Assembly: GCA_024234165.1 (NCBI GenBank)
Contig: JACKOP010000001.1
Coordinates: forward strand, 1,240,001 to 1,304,000
Source: Pseudomonadales bacterium
GTDB taxonomy: Bacteria; Pseudomonadota; Gammaproteobacteria; Pseudomonadales; UBA5518
Direction of reading: 5' to 3'
Length of the DNA stretch: 64,000 nt
Shown: positions 26,243 through 34,527 of the stretch, in pieces
Layout of the letters: each line of letters begins with the position of its first letter
How positions within the stretch are numbered: position 1 is the stretch's first letter
Notes under the pieces: generated by a model
What the model was told of the DNA's origin: nothing
Database searches by the model: none
Seen by the model: the letters and a program-made list of their open reading frames with translations, nothing else
Program-made: the position numbers and the translations under genes

Positions 26243-28450
26243 CTAGGCGGAACCCGTCCCTGCAGGCCGATGCGGCTGCACGCTGACCGGCACCGCGCTC
26301 ATCCGGGGTATGCCGCTCTGCGGATCGTAGTCCCGATCCACCGGGATCAGTCTTCCGATATTGCTGCCGGCGCTGCGTGCCAGCTCCGCCTCGTCGGCCG
26401 TTCCGGGAAGGTCGCCGAACGCATGCGTCATCGAGACCAGCCCGCGTCGCAACCCGGCGTCGGCCTCGGCCACGCCGATGATCGCCCCGTAGCCCGAGCG
26501 GATCTCGAGCAGTGCGCCGGGAAGCACCCCGAGTCCGGCGAGGTCATCCGGGTGCATGAAGGCCGGGTTGTAGCGGAATTTGCGTACCAGCCGCTCGTGA
26601 CTGCGACCGAAGGAGTTGTACACATCCGCGAGCCGTCGCGGCACGAGCCGGTACGCGAACTCCGGCACGGACTCGGCCGCCTCGCCCGCCACCTCCGCAA
26701 GCTGCGCGAGCATTTCGGGATCGGCGAGTTCGAGTCGCGCCGTACAGGCCGGATCCTTCGCCTGCACGGTAGCCGGTTCATCGTCGAAGACATGGCCGTG
26801 AGGATGCGCCTGCACGTCTTCGAGCGGCACGCGTGAACCGCGCGTGAGCATCTCCAGCAGGTGTGCAGTCGTCGGATGTGTGCGCATGTCGAGTGCCACC
26901 GGTGCCGTCGCACTGCCCGCAGCGATCCATGGAAATGCCGATTCCAGCGACAGCGCAAGACCCATGCGCTGCGCAAGCCCGTAGAAAAGCTCCCAGTCCT
27001 CGATCACATCCGCGCCAGCAGGCGGCTCCAGCAGTTGCGCGGCGTACTGCGCGTACGGCGACTCGTAGCCCATGCCATAGGCGTAGGCCGAGAGCGTCTC
27101 GATCGCCAGGGTATGCCCCGGCTGCTCGAGCGACAGGCGCGGCGCGATCACGTAGTGCGCGAGTTTCGCGGTTGCCGACATCTCGGGGTCGATGGTCACC
27201 AGCAGCTCGAGCTTCTCCATGGCGGCAATTGTCTTCTGCTGGTCCGGCCATGCGGCGACCGGGTTGCCGCCGACGCAGATCAGCGCACGCACCTGTCCGT
27301 CGCCCTCGAGCAGGATCTCGTCGGCCAGTGCTGCGGTCGGCAGCCCGGCTGCGGTGGCCGTGAGGCCGCGTACGCGCAACCGCTCACCGAAGCCCCAGCC
27401 CGGCGTCGGCGCGACTGCCTGCGCTCGCGGGTTGAATGCCGGCACCAGCACACCGGGATTCGGCACCTGCTCGCCAGCGCGCAGCCAGCGACCACAGACG
27501 GTGTTCAGGCAGAGCAGCAGGTATTCGCTGAGCGTGCCGCGCGGCGCCATATTCGGCCCGGTGCCCGCGACCGCGAAGCCGCGCGGCCCGCCGGCGAAGA
27601 TCCGCGCGGCACGCACCAGCAGTTCGGGCGCAACGTCGGCACGCTGCTGCACCACGTCCGGCGTGAACGGCTCGACGGCTCGCGCAAGCAACGCGAGGCC
27701 GTGCGCATTGTCGTCGACGAACTGCCGATCCAGCAGGTTTTCATGCAGGATCACGCGCAGCATGCCGGCGATGACGGCCGGGTCTTCGCCGGGGCGACAC
27801 TGCAGATGCACGCTGGCAAGCCGCGCCGTTTCCGTATTGCGTGGATCGATGACGATCAGCTTCATCCCGCGTCGCACGGCCTGGTGCAACTGGCCGGAAC
27901 CGTTGTTCGGCGGGGCGCCGATCGAACGCGACACCGGCGGGTTCGCACCAACGATCATCCAGGTGTCGGCACCTTCGAAGGTGTGCGGCCCTGCCGCCCA
28001 ACGCCCGTGCAAGGCCATCGCGATCCCCTTGCCCGGCTTGTCGATCGTGGCCGGCACGAATCGCATCGGGGAGCCGATCGCGTTCATCCAGGCCATCGCC
28101 ATCGGCGTGGCAACCGGATACATGAAGGCATAGGTGCCGGCATAGACCGCGATCGACCGTGGCCCATGGCGTTGCAGCAGCTCTCCGAGCTTCGCGGCAA
28201 TCTCGTCGAGCGCCTGCTCGTGCGCGACAGCAGCGTGAGCACCGTTCGCCGCGCGCTGCATCGTGTGCAGCAGCCGGCCCGGGTGGTCGTGCATCTCGCC
28301 CACCGTGCGTCCCTTTGGGCACAGGTAACCTCGATAGAGCGGATTGTCGCGGTCGCCGCTGACGCCGACGACACGGCCGTCTTCCACCTCGACCAGGATG
28401 CCGCAATGCGCAGCGCAGACACGACATATCGTTGGATGGACTTCCCGCAT
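26243..28450 (-). CDS. Molybdopterin-dependent oxidoreductase (DMSO-reductase/formate-dehydrogenase-like family)
   Basis: A 735-residue bis-molybdopterin enzyme. The N-terminal 4Fe-4S site uses C9, C12, C16 and C44 (CRVCAAHC ... GYLCPKG). Molybdopterin-binding segments include ADTWMIVGANPPVSRS, LIVIDPRNTETA and the C-terminal dinucleotide domain NPAFMHPDDLAGLGVLPG. No twin-arginine signal is seen, so it is cytoplasmic. It has no adjacent iron-sulfur or membrane-anchor subunit, so the electron partner is unknown. The substrate is not inferable from what I can see. A TDT/SLAC1-type anion transporter lies directly upstream (87 bp) in the same direction and may share the promoter. Confidence 0.85.
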   Translation of the reverse strand: MREVHPTICRVCAAHCGILVEVEDGRVVGVSGDRDNPLYRGYLCPKGRTVGEMHDHPGRLLHTMQRAANGAHAAVAHEQALDEIAAKLGELLQRHGPRSIAVYAGTYAFMYPVATPMAMAWMNAIGSPMRFVPATIDKPGKGIAMALHGRWAAGPHTFEGADTWMIVGANPPVSRSIGAPPNNGSGQLHQAVRRGMKLIVIDPRNTETARLASVHLQCRPGEDPAVIAGMLRVILHENLLDRQFVDDNAHGLALLARAVEPFTPDVVQQRADVAPELLVRAARIFAGGPRGFAVAGTGPNMAPRGTLSEYLLLCLNTVCGRWLRAGEQVPNPGVLVPAFNPRAQAVAPTPGWGFGERLRVRGLTATAAGLPTAALADEILLEGDGQVRALICVGGNPVAAWPDQQKTIAAMEKLELLVTIDPEMSATAKLAHYVIAPRLSLEQPGHTLAIETLSAYAYGMGYESPYAQYAAQLLEPPAGADVIEDWELFYGLAQRMGLALSLESAFPWIAAGSATAPVALDMRTHPTTAHLLEMLTRGSRVPLEDVQAHPHGHVFDDEPATVQAKDPACTARLELADPEMLAQLAEVAGEAAESVPEFAYRLVPRRLADVYNSFGRSHERLVRKFRYNPAFMHPDDLAGLGVLPGALLEIRSGYGAIIGVAEADAGLRRGLVSMTHAFGDLPGTADEAELARSAGSNIGRLIPVDRDYDPQSGIPRMSAVPVSVQPHRPAGTGSA

Positions 28451-28537
28451 TCACGACCTCCAGACGCTCAGGACCATGGGATGCATATATCACAGCGACC
28501 CTGCCGTCGCACACCCAACGGCGGCCGCAATGCGCGA

Positions 28538-29584
28538 TCAGGATTCGACAAACGCACGCCGCAACGCACGGAACTGGCCGATGATCAGGATCGTCCAGGC
28601 CGCGAGCCCGAGGCCGAACATCAGGTGCGGCAGACGCCCAAGGAAATCGAGGCCGAGCGCGTGGATCATGCGCTGCGTGCTGGCCGCGTACATGCCGAGC
28701 GGAAATACGGCACCCCAGTACATGGGGTCGTACGTGAACGGGAAGCGCCGTACGACGTGGCGCCAGACTGCGAGCACCACCAGCATCGGCACCCACCACG
28801 TACCGGTGGCCCAGTAGAACACCGTGAATCCCTTGATGAACGGCAGCATCGAATGCAGAAACGGGGCATGCGGCGTGTTGATGATCAGCAGCGAACCGGC
28901 CAGCGTCGAGATCGCCATCGCACCCATGTTGATCCAGTACGGCGGCGACAGATCGGCGGGGGAAAACGTGAAGAACGTGTAGCGGTAGAAGATCAGCGAC
29001 ATCATCCAGATGTACAGCATGCCGCCCCACAGCCACATCGACAGCGCGAAAAAGTTGAGTTCGAGGCGCAGGGGCTGCGCGATCTCGGCTGCGATCAGCG
29101 CCGCGAGCACCGCCATCGACTGGGTGGCGACCACCGCCAGCAGCCAGCCCCCGTTGATGCCGCGATCGAGGCTCGGCTTGTGCTCCTTGACCGTGAGCAC
29201 GGTGAAGATCGTATAGGTAAAACCGATCCAGCCCAGCAGCCCGGCAGCACCGAGCACGATCGCCAGCCGCAGGCTGCCGCCGAGCAGCAGGCTCTGGCTG
29301 CCCAGGATCGAGCAGGCAGCGACGAAGGTGAAGAAGCCGGGCGCCTGGGCGTGATCGAACAGATCGGCGAGCACCCGGCGCGGATGCCACCAGGCCCGCA
29401 GCAGCGCAAGTGCGCCGATGATCACGAACAGCACCCAGTTCAGCGCGAACAGCGCACCGGGGAGGAAAGGAATATCGAGCAAGTGGGCAGCCAGCGAGAT
29501 GATGCCGGTCGCCATCACCATGCTGAAGTAGCCCGGCGACATCGTCTCGATCGAGCCGCGGACATGATCCGGCCAACGCCCCAT
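28538..29584 (-). CDS. TDT/SLAC1-family C4-dicarboxylate or anion transporter
   Basis: A 348-residue polytopic membrane protein with about ten hydrophobic segments. SIETMSPGYFSMVMATGIIS at the N-terminus is typical of the tellurite-resistance/dicarboxylate transporter (TehA-SLAC1) family. YDPMYWGAVFPLGMYAAST is the conserved late block. The frame is open upstream to 29710, but the family start is ATG 29584. It precedes the molybdopterin oxidoreductase in the same direction, which hints at transport of that enzyme's substrate or product. It is divergent from the TerC-CBS gene across 128 bp. Confidence 0.87.
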   Translation of the reverse strand: MGRWPDHVRGSIETMSPGYFSMVMATGIISLAAHLLDIPFLPGALFALNWVLFVIIGALALLRAWWHPRRVLADLFDHAQAPGFFTFVAACSILGSQSLLLGGSLRLAIVLGAAGLLGWIGFTYTIFTVLTVKEHKPSLDRGINGGWLLAVVATQSMAVLAALIAAEIAQPLRLELNFFALSMWLWGGMLYIWMMSLIFYRYTFFTFSPADLSPPYWINMGAMAISTLAGSLLIINTPHAPFLHSMLPFIKGFTVFYWATGTWWVPMLVVLAVWRHVVRRFPFTYDPMYWGAVFPLGMYAASTQRMIHALGLDFLGRLPHLMFGLGLAAWTILIIGQFRALRRAFVES

Positions 29585-29712
29585 ACGCAGTCTCCGGTGG
29601 AAGCCAACCGGGAATCCGGCATCCTGTGCGTCGCGACGCCTGCGGATTGCAGTCGTCGAGTCGCGTTCATTCTGCGAGAATGCCGCTCCCGCACGAGGCA
29701 AGTAAAGCACGC

Positions 29713-31272
29713 ATGGAGTGGCTGACCGACCCGTCGATCTGGATGGGTCTGACGACCCTGGTGATTCTCGAGATCATCCTGGGTATCGACAACCTGGTAT
29801 TCATCGCGATCCTGGCAGACAAGCTGCCTGCCGAAGAGCGCGACAAGGCACGTCTGATCGGCCTCGCGCTCGCGCTGCTGATGCGCCTCGGCATGCTGGC
29901 TGCGCTGTCATGGATCATGCGCCTGACGGCGCCACTGTTCACCGTGAACGGGTTGCCGTTCTCCGGGCGCGACCTGATCCTGCTCGCCGGCGGTCTGTTC
30001 CTGCTGTTCAAGGCCACAACCGAACTGCACGAACGCCTGGAAGGCCGCGGCCACGGCGGCAACGGACAACGGCTCAGCGCCGGCTTCGGCGTGGTCGTCA
30101 CCCAGATCGTCATTCTCGATGCGGTGTTTTCGCTGGATTCGATCATCACTGCGGTCGGCATCGCCGATCACCTGGCGGTGATGATGGCAGCCGTCGTCAT
30201 CGCGATGATCGTGATGATGCTGGCGAGCAAGCCGCTCACCCGCTTCGTCAACCGCCACGCCACCGTGGTGATCCTGTGCCTGGGCTTCCTGCTGATGATC
30301 GGTTTCAGCCTGGTGGCCGAAGGCTTCGGCTTCAGGATCCCCAAAGGCTACCTGTATGCGGCCATCGCGTTCTCGATCATGATCGAGGGCTTCAACCAGT
30401 GGTCGGCATTCAACCGCGAACGCCACCAGCGCCGGCTGCCGTTCCGCCAGCGCACCGCCGATGCGGTGATGCGCCTGCTCGGCACCCGTCCTGCCACCGA
30501 ACCGGCTGCATCCGATGGCCCGATGCAGGTGGCGGCCGAGCCATCGCCGCAACCGGGACTGGCTGCAGCCGAACACGACATGATCCGCAGCGTGCTCACG
30601 CTGGCCGAACGTTCGGTGGCCAGCGTGATGACCGCACGGCCCGACATCCAGTGGATCGACAGCTCACGCGGCATGGAGCACATCCGCGAGCGCCTGACCC
30701 GATCGCCCCACACCCGCATGCTCGTGTGCGCCGGGGATCTCGACAACCTGCAGGGGGTGGTGCAGAGCCGCGATCTGCTGGTCGGTATTCTCGGTGGCCA
30801 GCCACTGGCATTGACCGAGTATCTGCGCGAGCCGGTGGTACTGCCCGAGTCGACCACGGCACTGCAGGCACTCGAGCACATTCGCGAACACCCCATGCCG
30901 CTCGCGGTGGTGGTGGACGAATACGGCAGCGTGGAGGGCCTGATCACGGCCAACGACCTGCTCGCCACGATTGCCGGTGATCTCGCCGACACCCGCGACG
31001 CCGAGCACGGCGCAGAGCGACACGCCGACGGCGGCTGGATCGTCGACGCCTCGCTGTCGCTGGAAGACCTGCAGCGTGCGACCGGCATCGTGCTCGCACG
31101 CGACCCTGCCTACGTCACGGTCTCCGGCCTGTTCCTGCACCGACTCGAACGCCTGCCCGCCGTCGGCGACCGCATCCGGGAAGGTGACTGGCAACTCGAG
31201 GTGCTGGAGCTCGAGCGCCGCCGTGTCAGCAAGGCCCTCCTGTCACCGCTGGAGCCGGCTGCCACACGTTGA
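29713..31272 (+). CDS. TerC-family membrane protein with CBS pair and CorC/HlyC domain (YoaE-like)
   Basis: A 519-residue protein matching the size of E. coli YoaE. The membrane part (1-235) starts MEWLTDPSIWMGLTTLVILE and carries the TerC acidic motifs EIILGIDNLVF and DAVFSLDSIITAVG. Two CBS modules follow (about 300-420: SVASVMTARPDIQWID, AVVVDEYGSVEGLIT). A CorC/HlyC C-terminal domain ends the protein (YVTVSGLFLHRLERLPAVGD). Members are implicated in metal ion efflux or tolerance, manganese in several cases. ATG 29713 begins the conserved domain; in-frame upstream starts add only non-homologous residues. Confidence 0.88.
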   Translation: MEWLTDPSIWMGLTTLVILEIILGIDNLVFIAILADKLPAEERDKARLIGLALALLMRLGMLAALSWIMRLTAPLFTVNGLPFSGRDLILLAGGLFLLFKATTELHERLEGRGHGGNGQRLSAGFGVVVTQIVILDAVFSLDSIITAVGIADHLAVMMAAVVIAMIVMMLASKPLTRFVNRHATVVILCLGFLLMIGFSLVAEGFGFRIPKGYLYAAIAFSIMIEGFNQWSAFNRERHQRRLPFRQRTADAVMRLLGTRPATEPAASDGPMQVAAEPSPQPGLAAAEHDMIRSVLTLAERSVASVMTARPDIQWIDSSRGMEHIRERLTRSPHTRMLVCAGDLDNLQGVVQSRDLLVGILGGQPLALTEYLREPVVLPESTTALQALEHIREHPMPLAVVVDEYGSVEGLITANDLLATIAGDLADTRDAEHGAERHADGGWIVDASLSLEDLQRATGIVLARDPAYVTVSGLFLHRLERLPAVGDRIREGDWQLEVLELERRRVSKALLSPLEPAATR

Positions 31273-31489
31273 GACACCACGCCAGCGTATCGCCGCCATT
31301 CCGCCACGTTTCAAGGCGATCACACGGGAGCTCATGACCGCGCCTGTCACGACGGTGTGCCCACCGGACCAGGCACGGAACCCCGCCCCGATCGCTGCAC
31401 GGATCGCTGCATGGCCGCGACACGGCGCGCCGAGCGGCTCCGGGCTGCAGGCGGGCTTTACGGCAGACAGCGCGACGGGTAATCGCTGC

Positions 31490-32437
31490 TCACGCCTCGT
31501 CCCCGGCCGCGTTTGCCACCGACAGCACTTCGGCCAGCACCGAGATCGCGAGGGTGCGTGCATCGCGCGCCGATCGCAGCAGCCCGATCGGCCCGCGTAT
31601 GCGCCGGATCGCCGCAGCGTCGATGCCGAGCGCCTCGAGCTCCAGGTTGCGGGCAGCGCGCGCCGCCTGACTGCCCTGGGCGCCGATATAGAACGCACGG
31701 CTGGCGAGCGCGCTGGAGAGGATCGGCGGCTCCCAGTCGTGATCGTGGAAGAAGAGGATGATCGCCGTGCGCGCGTCCACGTCCAGGTCGGCAGGAAAGT
31801 GCTTCGCCGTCAGGTGCCGCACCGGGCAGCCGATCGCCGCAGCGTGATCGAGTGTCTCGGTATCGGGAGAAAGCAGCAGGTTCGGATAACCCGCCGACTG
31901 CACCAGCGCAGCGAAGATGCCGGCTTCCGGCCCCTTGCCGAGAACGATGAAGCGTATCTCCGGGATGAAACGCACCCTGAAGGCTGCCCCATCCCAACCG
32001 GTCTCGCCTTCATCGTGCAGCGACAGCGCGCCGTCGTCACGCACGATGCGCAAGGTGCAGGCGATGCGCCGTGCTCGCCGCGCCGCAAGCTGACCGAGCA
32101 CGCCCCGATCCGGACGTGGCAGCAGCAGGATATCGAGCCCGCCGCCACAGGGAAGCCTGATGTCCACGAACGGCGAACCGCGACCGTAGCGAACCGCGGC
32201 CGGCCGCCCGGTCGCGAGCGTCTGCAGCGCATGCAGCGCGATGTCGTTCTCGATGCATCCCGATGACAGCGTGCCCACGCGCTGCCCGTCGGCGAAGACG
32301 GCCATCGTCGCACCCATCGGACGATACGATGGCCCCTCGACACCGGTGATGACGGCAAGCACGGCCTCGTCGTCGCGCGCCATGACCGCATCGACGGGAT
32401 CGACGTTGAGGCCGAAGATGGTCTGGGTGGTATTCAT
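31490..32437 (-). CDS. XdhC/CoxI-family protein
   Basis: A 315-residue protein of the family that inserts or sulfurates molybdenum cofactor for xanthine dehydrogenase and CO dehydrogenase-type enzymes. The N-terminal XdhC_CoxI block has EGPSYRPMGATMAVF, GTLSSGCIENDIA and RLPCGGGLDILLL. The C-terminal Rossmann domain has RFIVLGKGPEA and FYIGAQGSQAARAARN. No xanthine dehydrogenase-type gene is in the window. Two other molybdoenzymes are (26.2-28.5 and 47.9-50.8 kb), though neither is of the class XdhC usually serves. I use ATG 32437, where similarity begins; longer starts exist to 32530. Confidence 0.85.
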   Translation of the reverse strand: MNTTQTIFGLNVDPVDAVMARDDEAVLAVITGVEGPSYRPMGATMAVFADGQRVGTLSSGCIENDIALHALQTLATGRPAAVRYGRGSPFVDIRLPCGGGLDILLLPRPDRGVLGQLAARRARRIACTLRIVRDDGALSLHDEGETGWDGAAFRVRFIPEIRFIVLGKGPEAGIFAALVQSAGYPNLLLSPDTETLDHAAAIGCPVRHLTAKHFPADLDVDARTAIILFFHDHDWEPPILSSALASRAFYIGAQGSQAARAARNLELEALGIDAAAIRRIRGPIGLLRSARDARTLAISVLAEVLSVANAAGDEA

Positions 32438-32601
32438 CGCAAAATGGCCCTCGATCATTGACTTTATCTGCCGGATCCTAACAGCGTCAATCGGACCCTT
32501 GTGCCGCCTCGCCCAAATGGACTGCCGCAAGACGATCCGTTTCCAGCCACGCTAGAATGCCTCCCTCACCCACGCGGGGATACGCCGGAGGATCACTCGA
32601 G

Positions 32602-33180
32602 ATGATGCGCCCGTTTCACTGCCTGCTGCTCTTTGTCTTGCTGGTTCCCGGATTCTTCACGAGCGCTGCCGTCGCCGAGCGCGCGTCTGCGAAGCAGGAC
32701 ACGTACAGCGACGATGAAGTCGCCGTCGAAGCTTCGCGATTCTTCTCGAGCGGCGCCAGGGAACTTTCCGATGTGCTGGCCAAGGTGCTCAAGGAGCGCG
32801 GCAGGCCGATGGCATTCATCCGCGGCGAGGAGGCGGGTGGCGCGATCGGCATCGGCGTGCGCTACGGACGCGGCCAGCTCGTGTACAAGAACGGCACGAA
32901 GCGCACCGTCTACTGGCAAGGCCCTTCGATCGGCTTCGACCTGGGCGCCAACGCGGTCAAGGTCTTCACGCTGGTCTACGACCTCCCGAACAGCAGCGCA
33001 CTGTTCCAGCGTTTTCCCGGCGTCGAAGGGAGCCTGTATTTCGTCGGCGGCTTCGGCGTGAACTACGTACAGGCCGAAGGCATCACGCTTGCGCCGGTTC
33101 GCTTTGGCGTCGGCTGGCGTCAGGGGATCGGCGTCGGTTACATGCATTTCAGCCCGAAAAAGCGCCTGAATCCGTTCTGA
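32602..33180 (+). CDS. DUF1134 / EipA-like periplasmic envelope protein
   Basis: A 192-residue protein with a signal peptide (MMRPFHCLLLFVLLVPGFFTSAAVA). The DUF1134 core is recognisable from GVRYGRGQLVYKNG, YWQGPSIGFDLGANAVKVF, LVYDLPNSSALFQRFPGVEG and the ending GVGYMHFSPKKRLNPF. The alphaproteobacterial relative EipA forms a small beta-barrel in the periplasm and affects envelope integrity; a similar role is inferred here. GGAGG lies 10 bases before ATG 32602, and a second ATG follows at 32605. It converges on the MFS transporter gene. Confidence 0.87.
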   Translation: MMRPFHCLLLFVLLVPGFFTSAAVAERASAKQDTYSDDEVAVEASRFFSSGARELSDVLAKVLKERGRPMAFIRGEEAGGAIGIGVRYGRGQLVYKNGTKRTVYWQGPSIGFDLGANAVKVFTLVYDLPNSSALFQRFPGVEGSLYFVGGFGVNYVQAEGITLAPVRFGVGWRQGIGVGYMHFSPKKRLNPF

Positions 33181-33231
33181 TCGAACTTCAACGGTACATC
33201 AGGAGCCATCCCGCGCATCGTGTCCGCCGGC

Positions 33232-34527
33232 TCAGCGCCCGGCATCGAACCGCGGCGCGAGCAGATGATGGAGCGCGAAAGCGACGATGTAGGCGAACGC
33301 GCAGTACTGCAACAGCTCCGTATACGCCATCGCCTCGTTGCCGCGCTCTTTCCAGACATCCAGCATGCGTCCGCAAAAGATCGGGAACAGCATCCCGCCG
33401 ATCGCACCGGCACAACTGCCCAGCCCGATCACCGAAGCAACCGCCTGCTGCGGGAACATATCGGAAACCGTGGTGAACAGGTTTGCTGACCAGGCCTGGT
33501 GCGCGGAGCCGGCCAGCGCAATCAACAGCACGGCGGGCCAGACGTCCACGCGAGTCGCAAACAGCACCGGCAGCACGCACAACGCGAACAGCAGCAGCCC
33601 CGACTTGCGTGCCCGGGTCACCGACCAGCCACGCGTCGTCAGGTAACCGGTGATCCAGCCACCGGCGATGCTCAACACCGTGACGATCGCGTAGATCGCC
33701 ACCAGCTTGTCCCAGCTCTTGCGGATCGCGAGGCCGTGGGTCTTCAGGAAGAAATCGGGCAGCCAGATCAGGAAGAACCACCAGACCGGATCGGTGAGGA
33801 ACTTCGCAACCAGGAATGCCCAGGTCCGGCGCATGCCGAGCAGCGCGAACCACGACTGCGCAGGCTGCGGGTGCGCACCGGCGGTATCGTCGGCGATGTA
33901 CGCGCGCTCCGCGGCCCCCAGTCGGCGCGAGCGCGCAGGATCGTCGTACAGCGGCAACCAGGCGAACAGCCAGACGATCCCCGCAGCACCTGCCAGCACG
34001 AACGCTGCCTGCCAACCCCACGTCAGTGCGATCAGGGGCACCACGGCAGGCGCCAGGATCGCACCGACGTTCGAGCCGGCATTGAACAGGCTGGTGGCAA
34101 AGGCGCGCTCACGCACCGGGAACCATTGCGTCACCGCCTTGATCGCCGAGGGGAAATTGCCCCCCTCACCGAGCCCGAGCCCGACCCGCGCCGCCAGAAA
34201 GCCGCCGAAGCTGCCAGCAAAGGCGTGTGCGACCGCCATCACACTCCAGACCCCGATCGACAACGCATAGCCGATACGGGTGCCGTGGCGGTCGACGAAC
34301 CAGCCGAAGAACAGCAGACTCAGCGCATAGGCTCCCTGGAAGGCCGAATTGACCAGGCCAAACTCGGTGGCACTCCAGCCGATCTCGGCATCGAGCATCT
34401 CCTTGACCAGCGACAGGATCTGGCGGTCGACATAGTTGATCGTGGTGGCGAAGAACAGCAGCGCGCAGATCAGCCAGCGGAAGCGGCCGATCTCTGGTGC
34501 AGGGGTACGCTGCGACACGCCGTTCAC
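33232..34527 (-). CDS. exuT: MFS hexuronate transporter, ExuT-like (ACS family)
   Basis: A 431-residue twelve-helix symporter of the anion:cation symporter family. FFATTINYVDRQILSLV in helix 1, WFVDRHGTRIGYALSIGVWS and GLGEGGNFPSAIKAVTQWFP are the family signatures shared with ExuT. It would import glucuronate released by the periplasmic beta-glucuronidase. I prefer the GTG at 34527: it overlaps the stop of the glucuronidase gene as GTGA, whereas the longer frame from 34554 would overlap by 31 bases. It is the last gene of the uronate unit on this strand. Confidence 0.87.
   Translation of the reverse strand: MNGVSQRTPAPEIGRFRWLICALLFFATTINYVDRQILSLVKEMLDAEIGWSATEFGLVNSAFQGAYALSLLFFGWFVDRHGTRIGYALSIGVWSVMAVAHAFAGSFGGFLAARVGLGLGEGGNFPSAIKAVTQWFPVRERAFATSLFNAGSNVGAILAPAVVPLIALTWGWQAAFVLAGAAGIVWLFAWLPLYDDPARSRRLGAAERAYIADDTAGAHPQPAQSWFALLGMRRTWAFLVAKFLTDPVWWFFLIWLPDFFLKTHGLAIRKSWDKLVAIYAIVTVLSIAGGWITGYLTTRGWSVTRARKSGLLLFALCVLPVLFATRVDVWPAVLLIALAGSAHQAWSANLFTTVSDMFPQQAVASVIGLGSCAGAIGGMLFPIFCGRMLDVWKERGNEAMAYTELLQYCAFAYIVAFALHHLLAPRFDAGR

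Noticed and set aside
26861..29725. 954-codon open frame on the plus strand
   Set aside because: Antisense to the molybdoenzyme and TDT genes, with no domain and biased composition.
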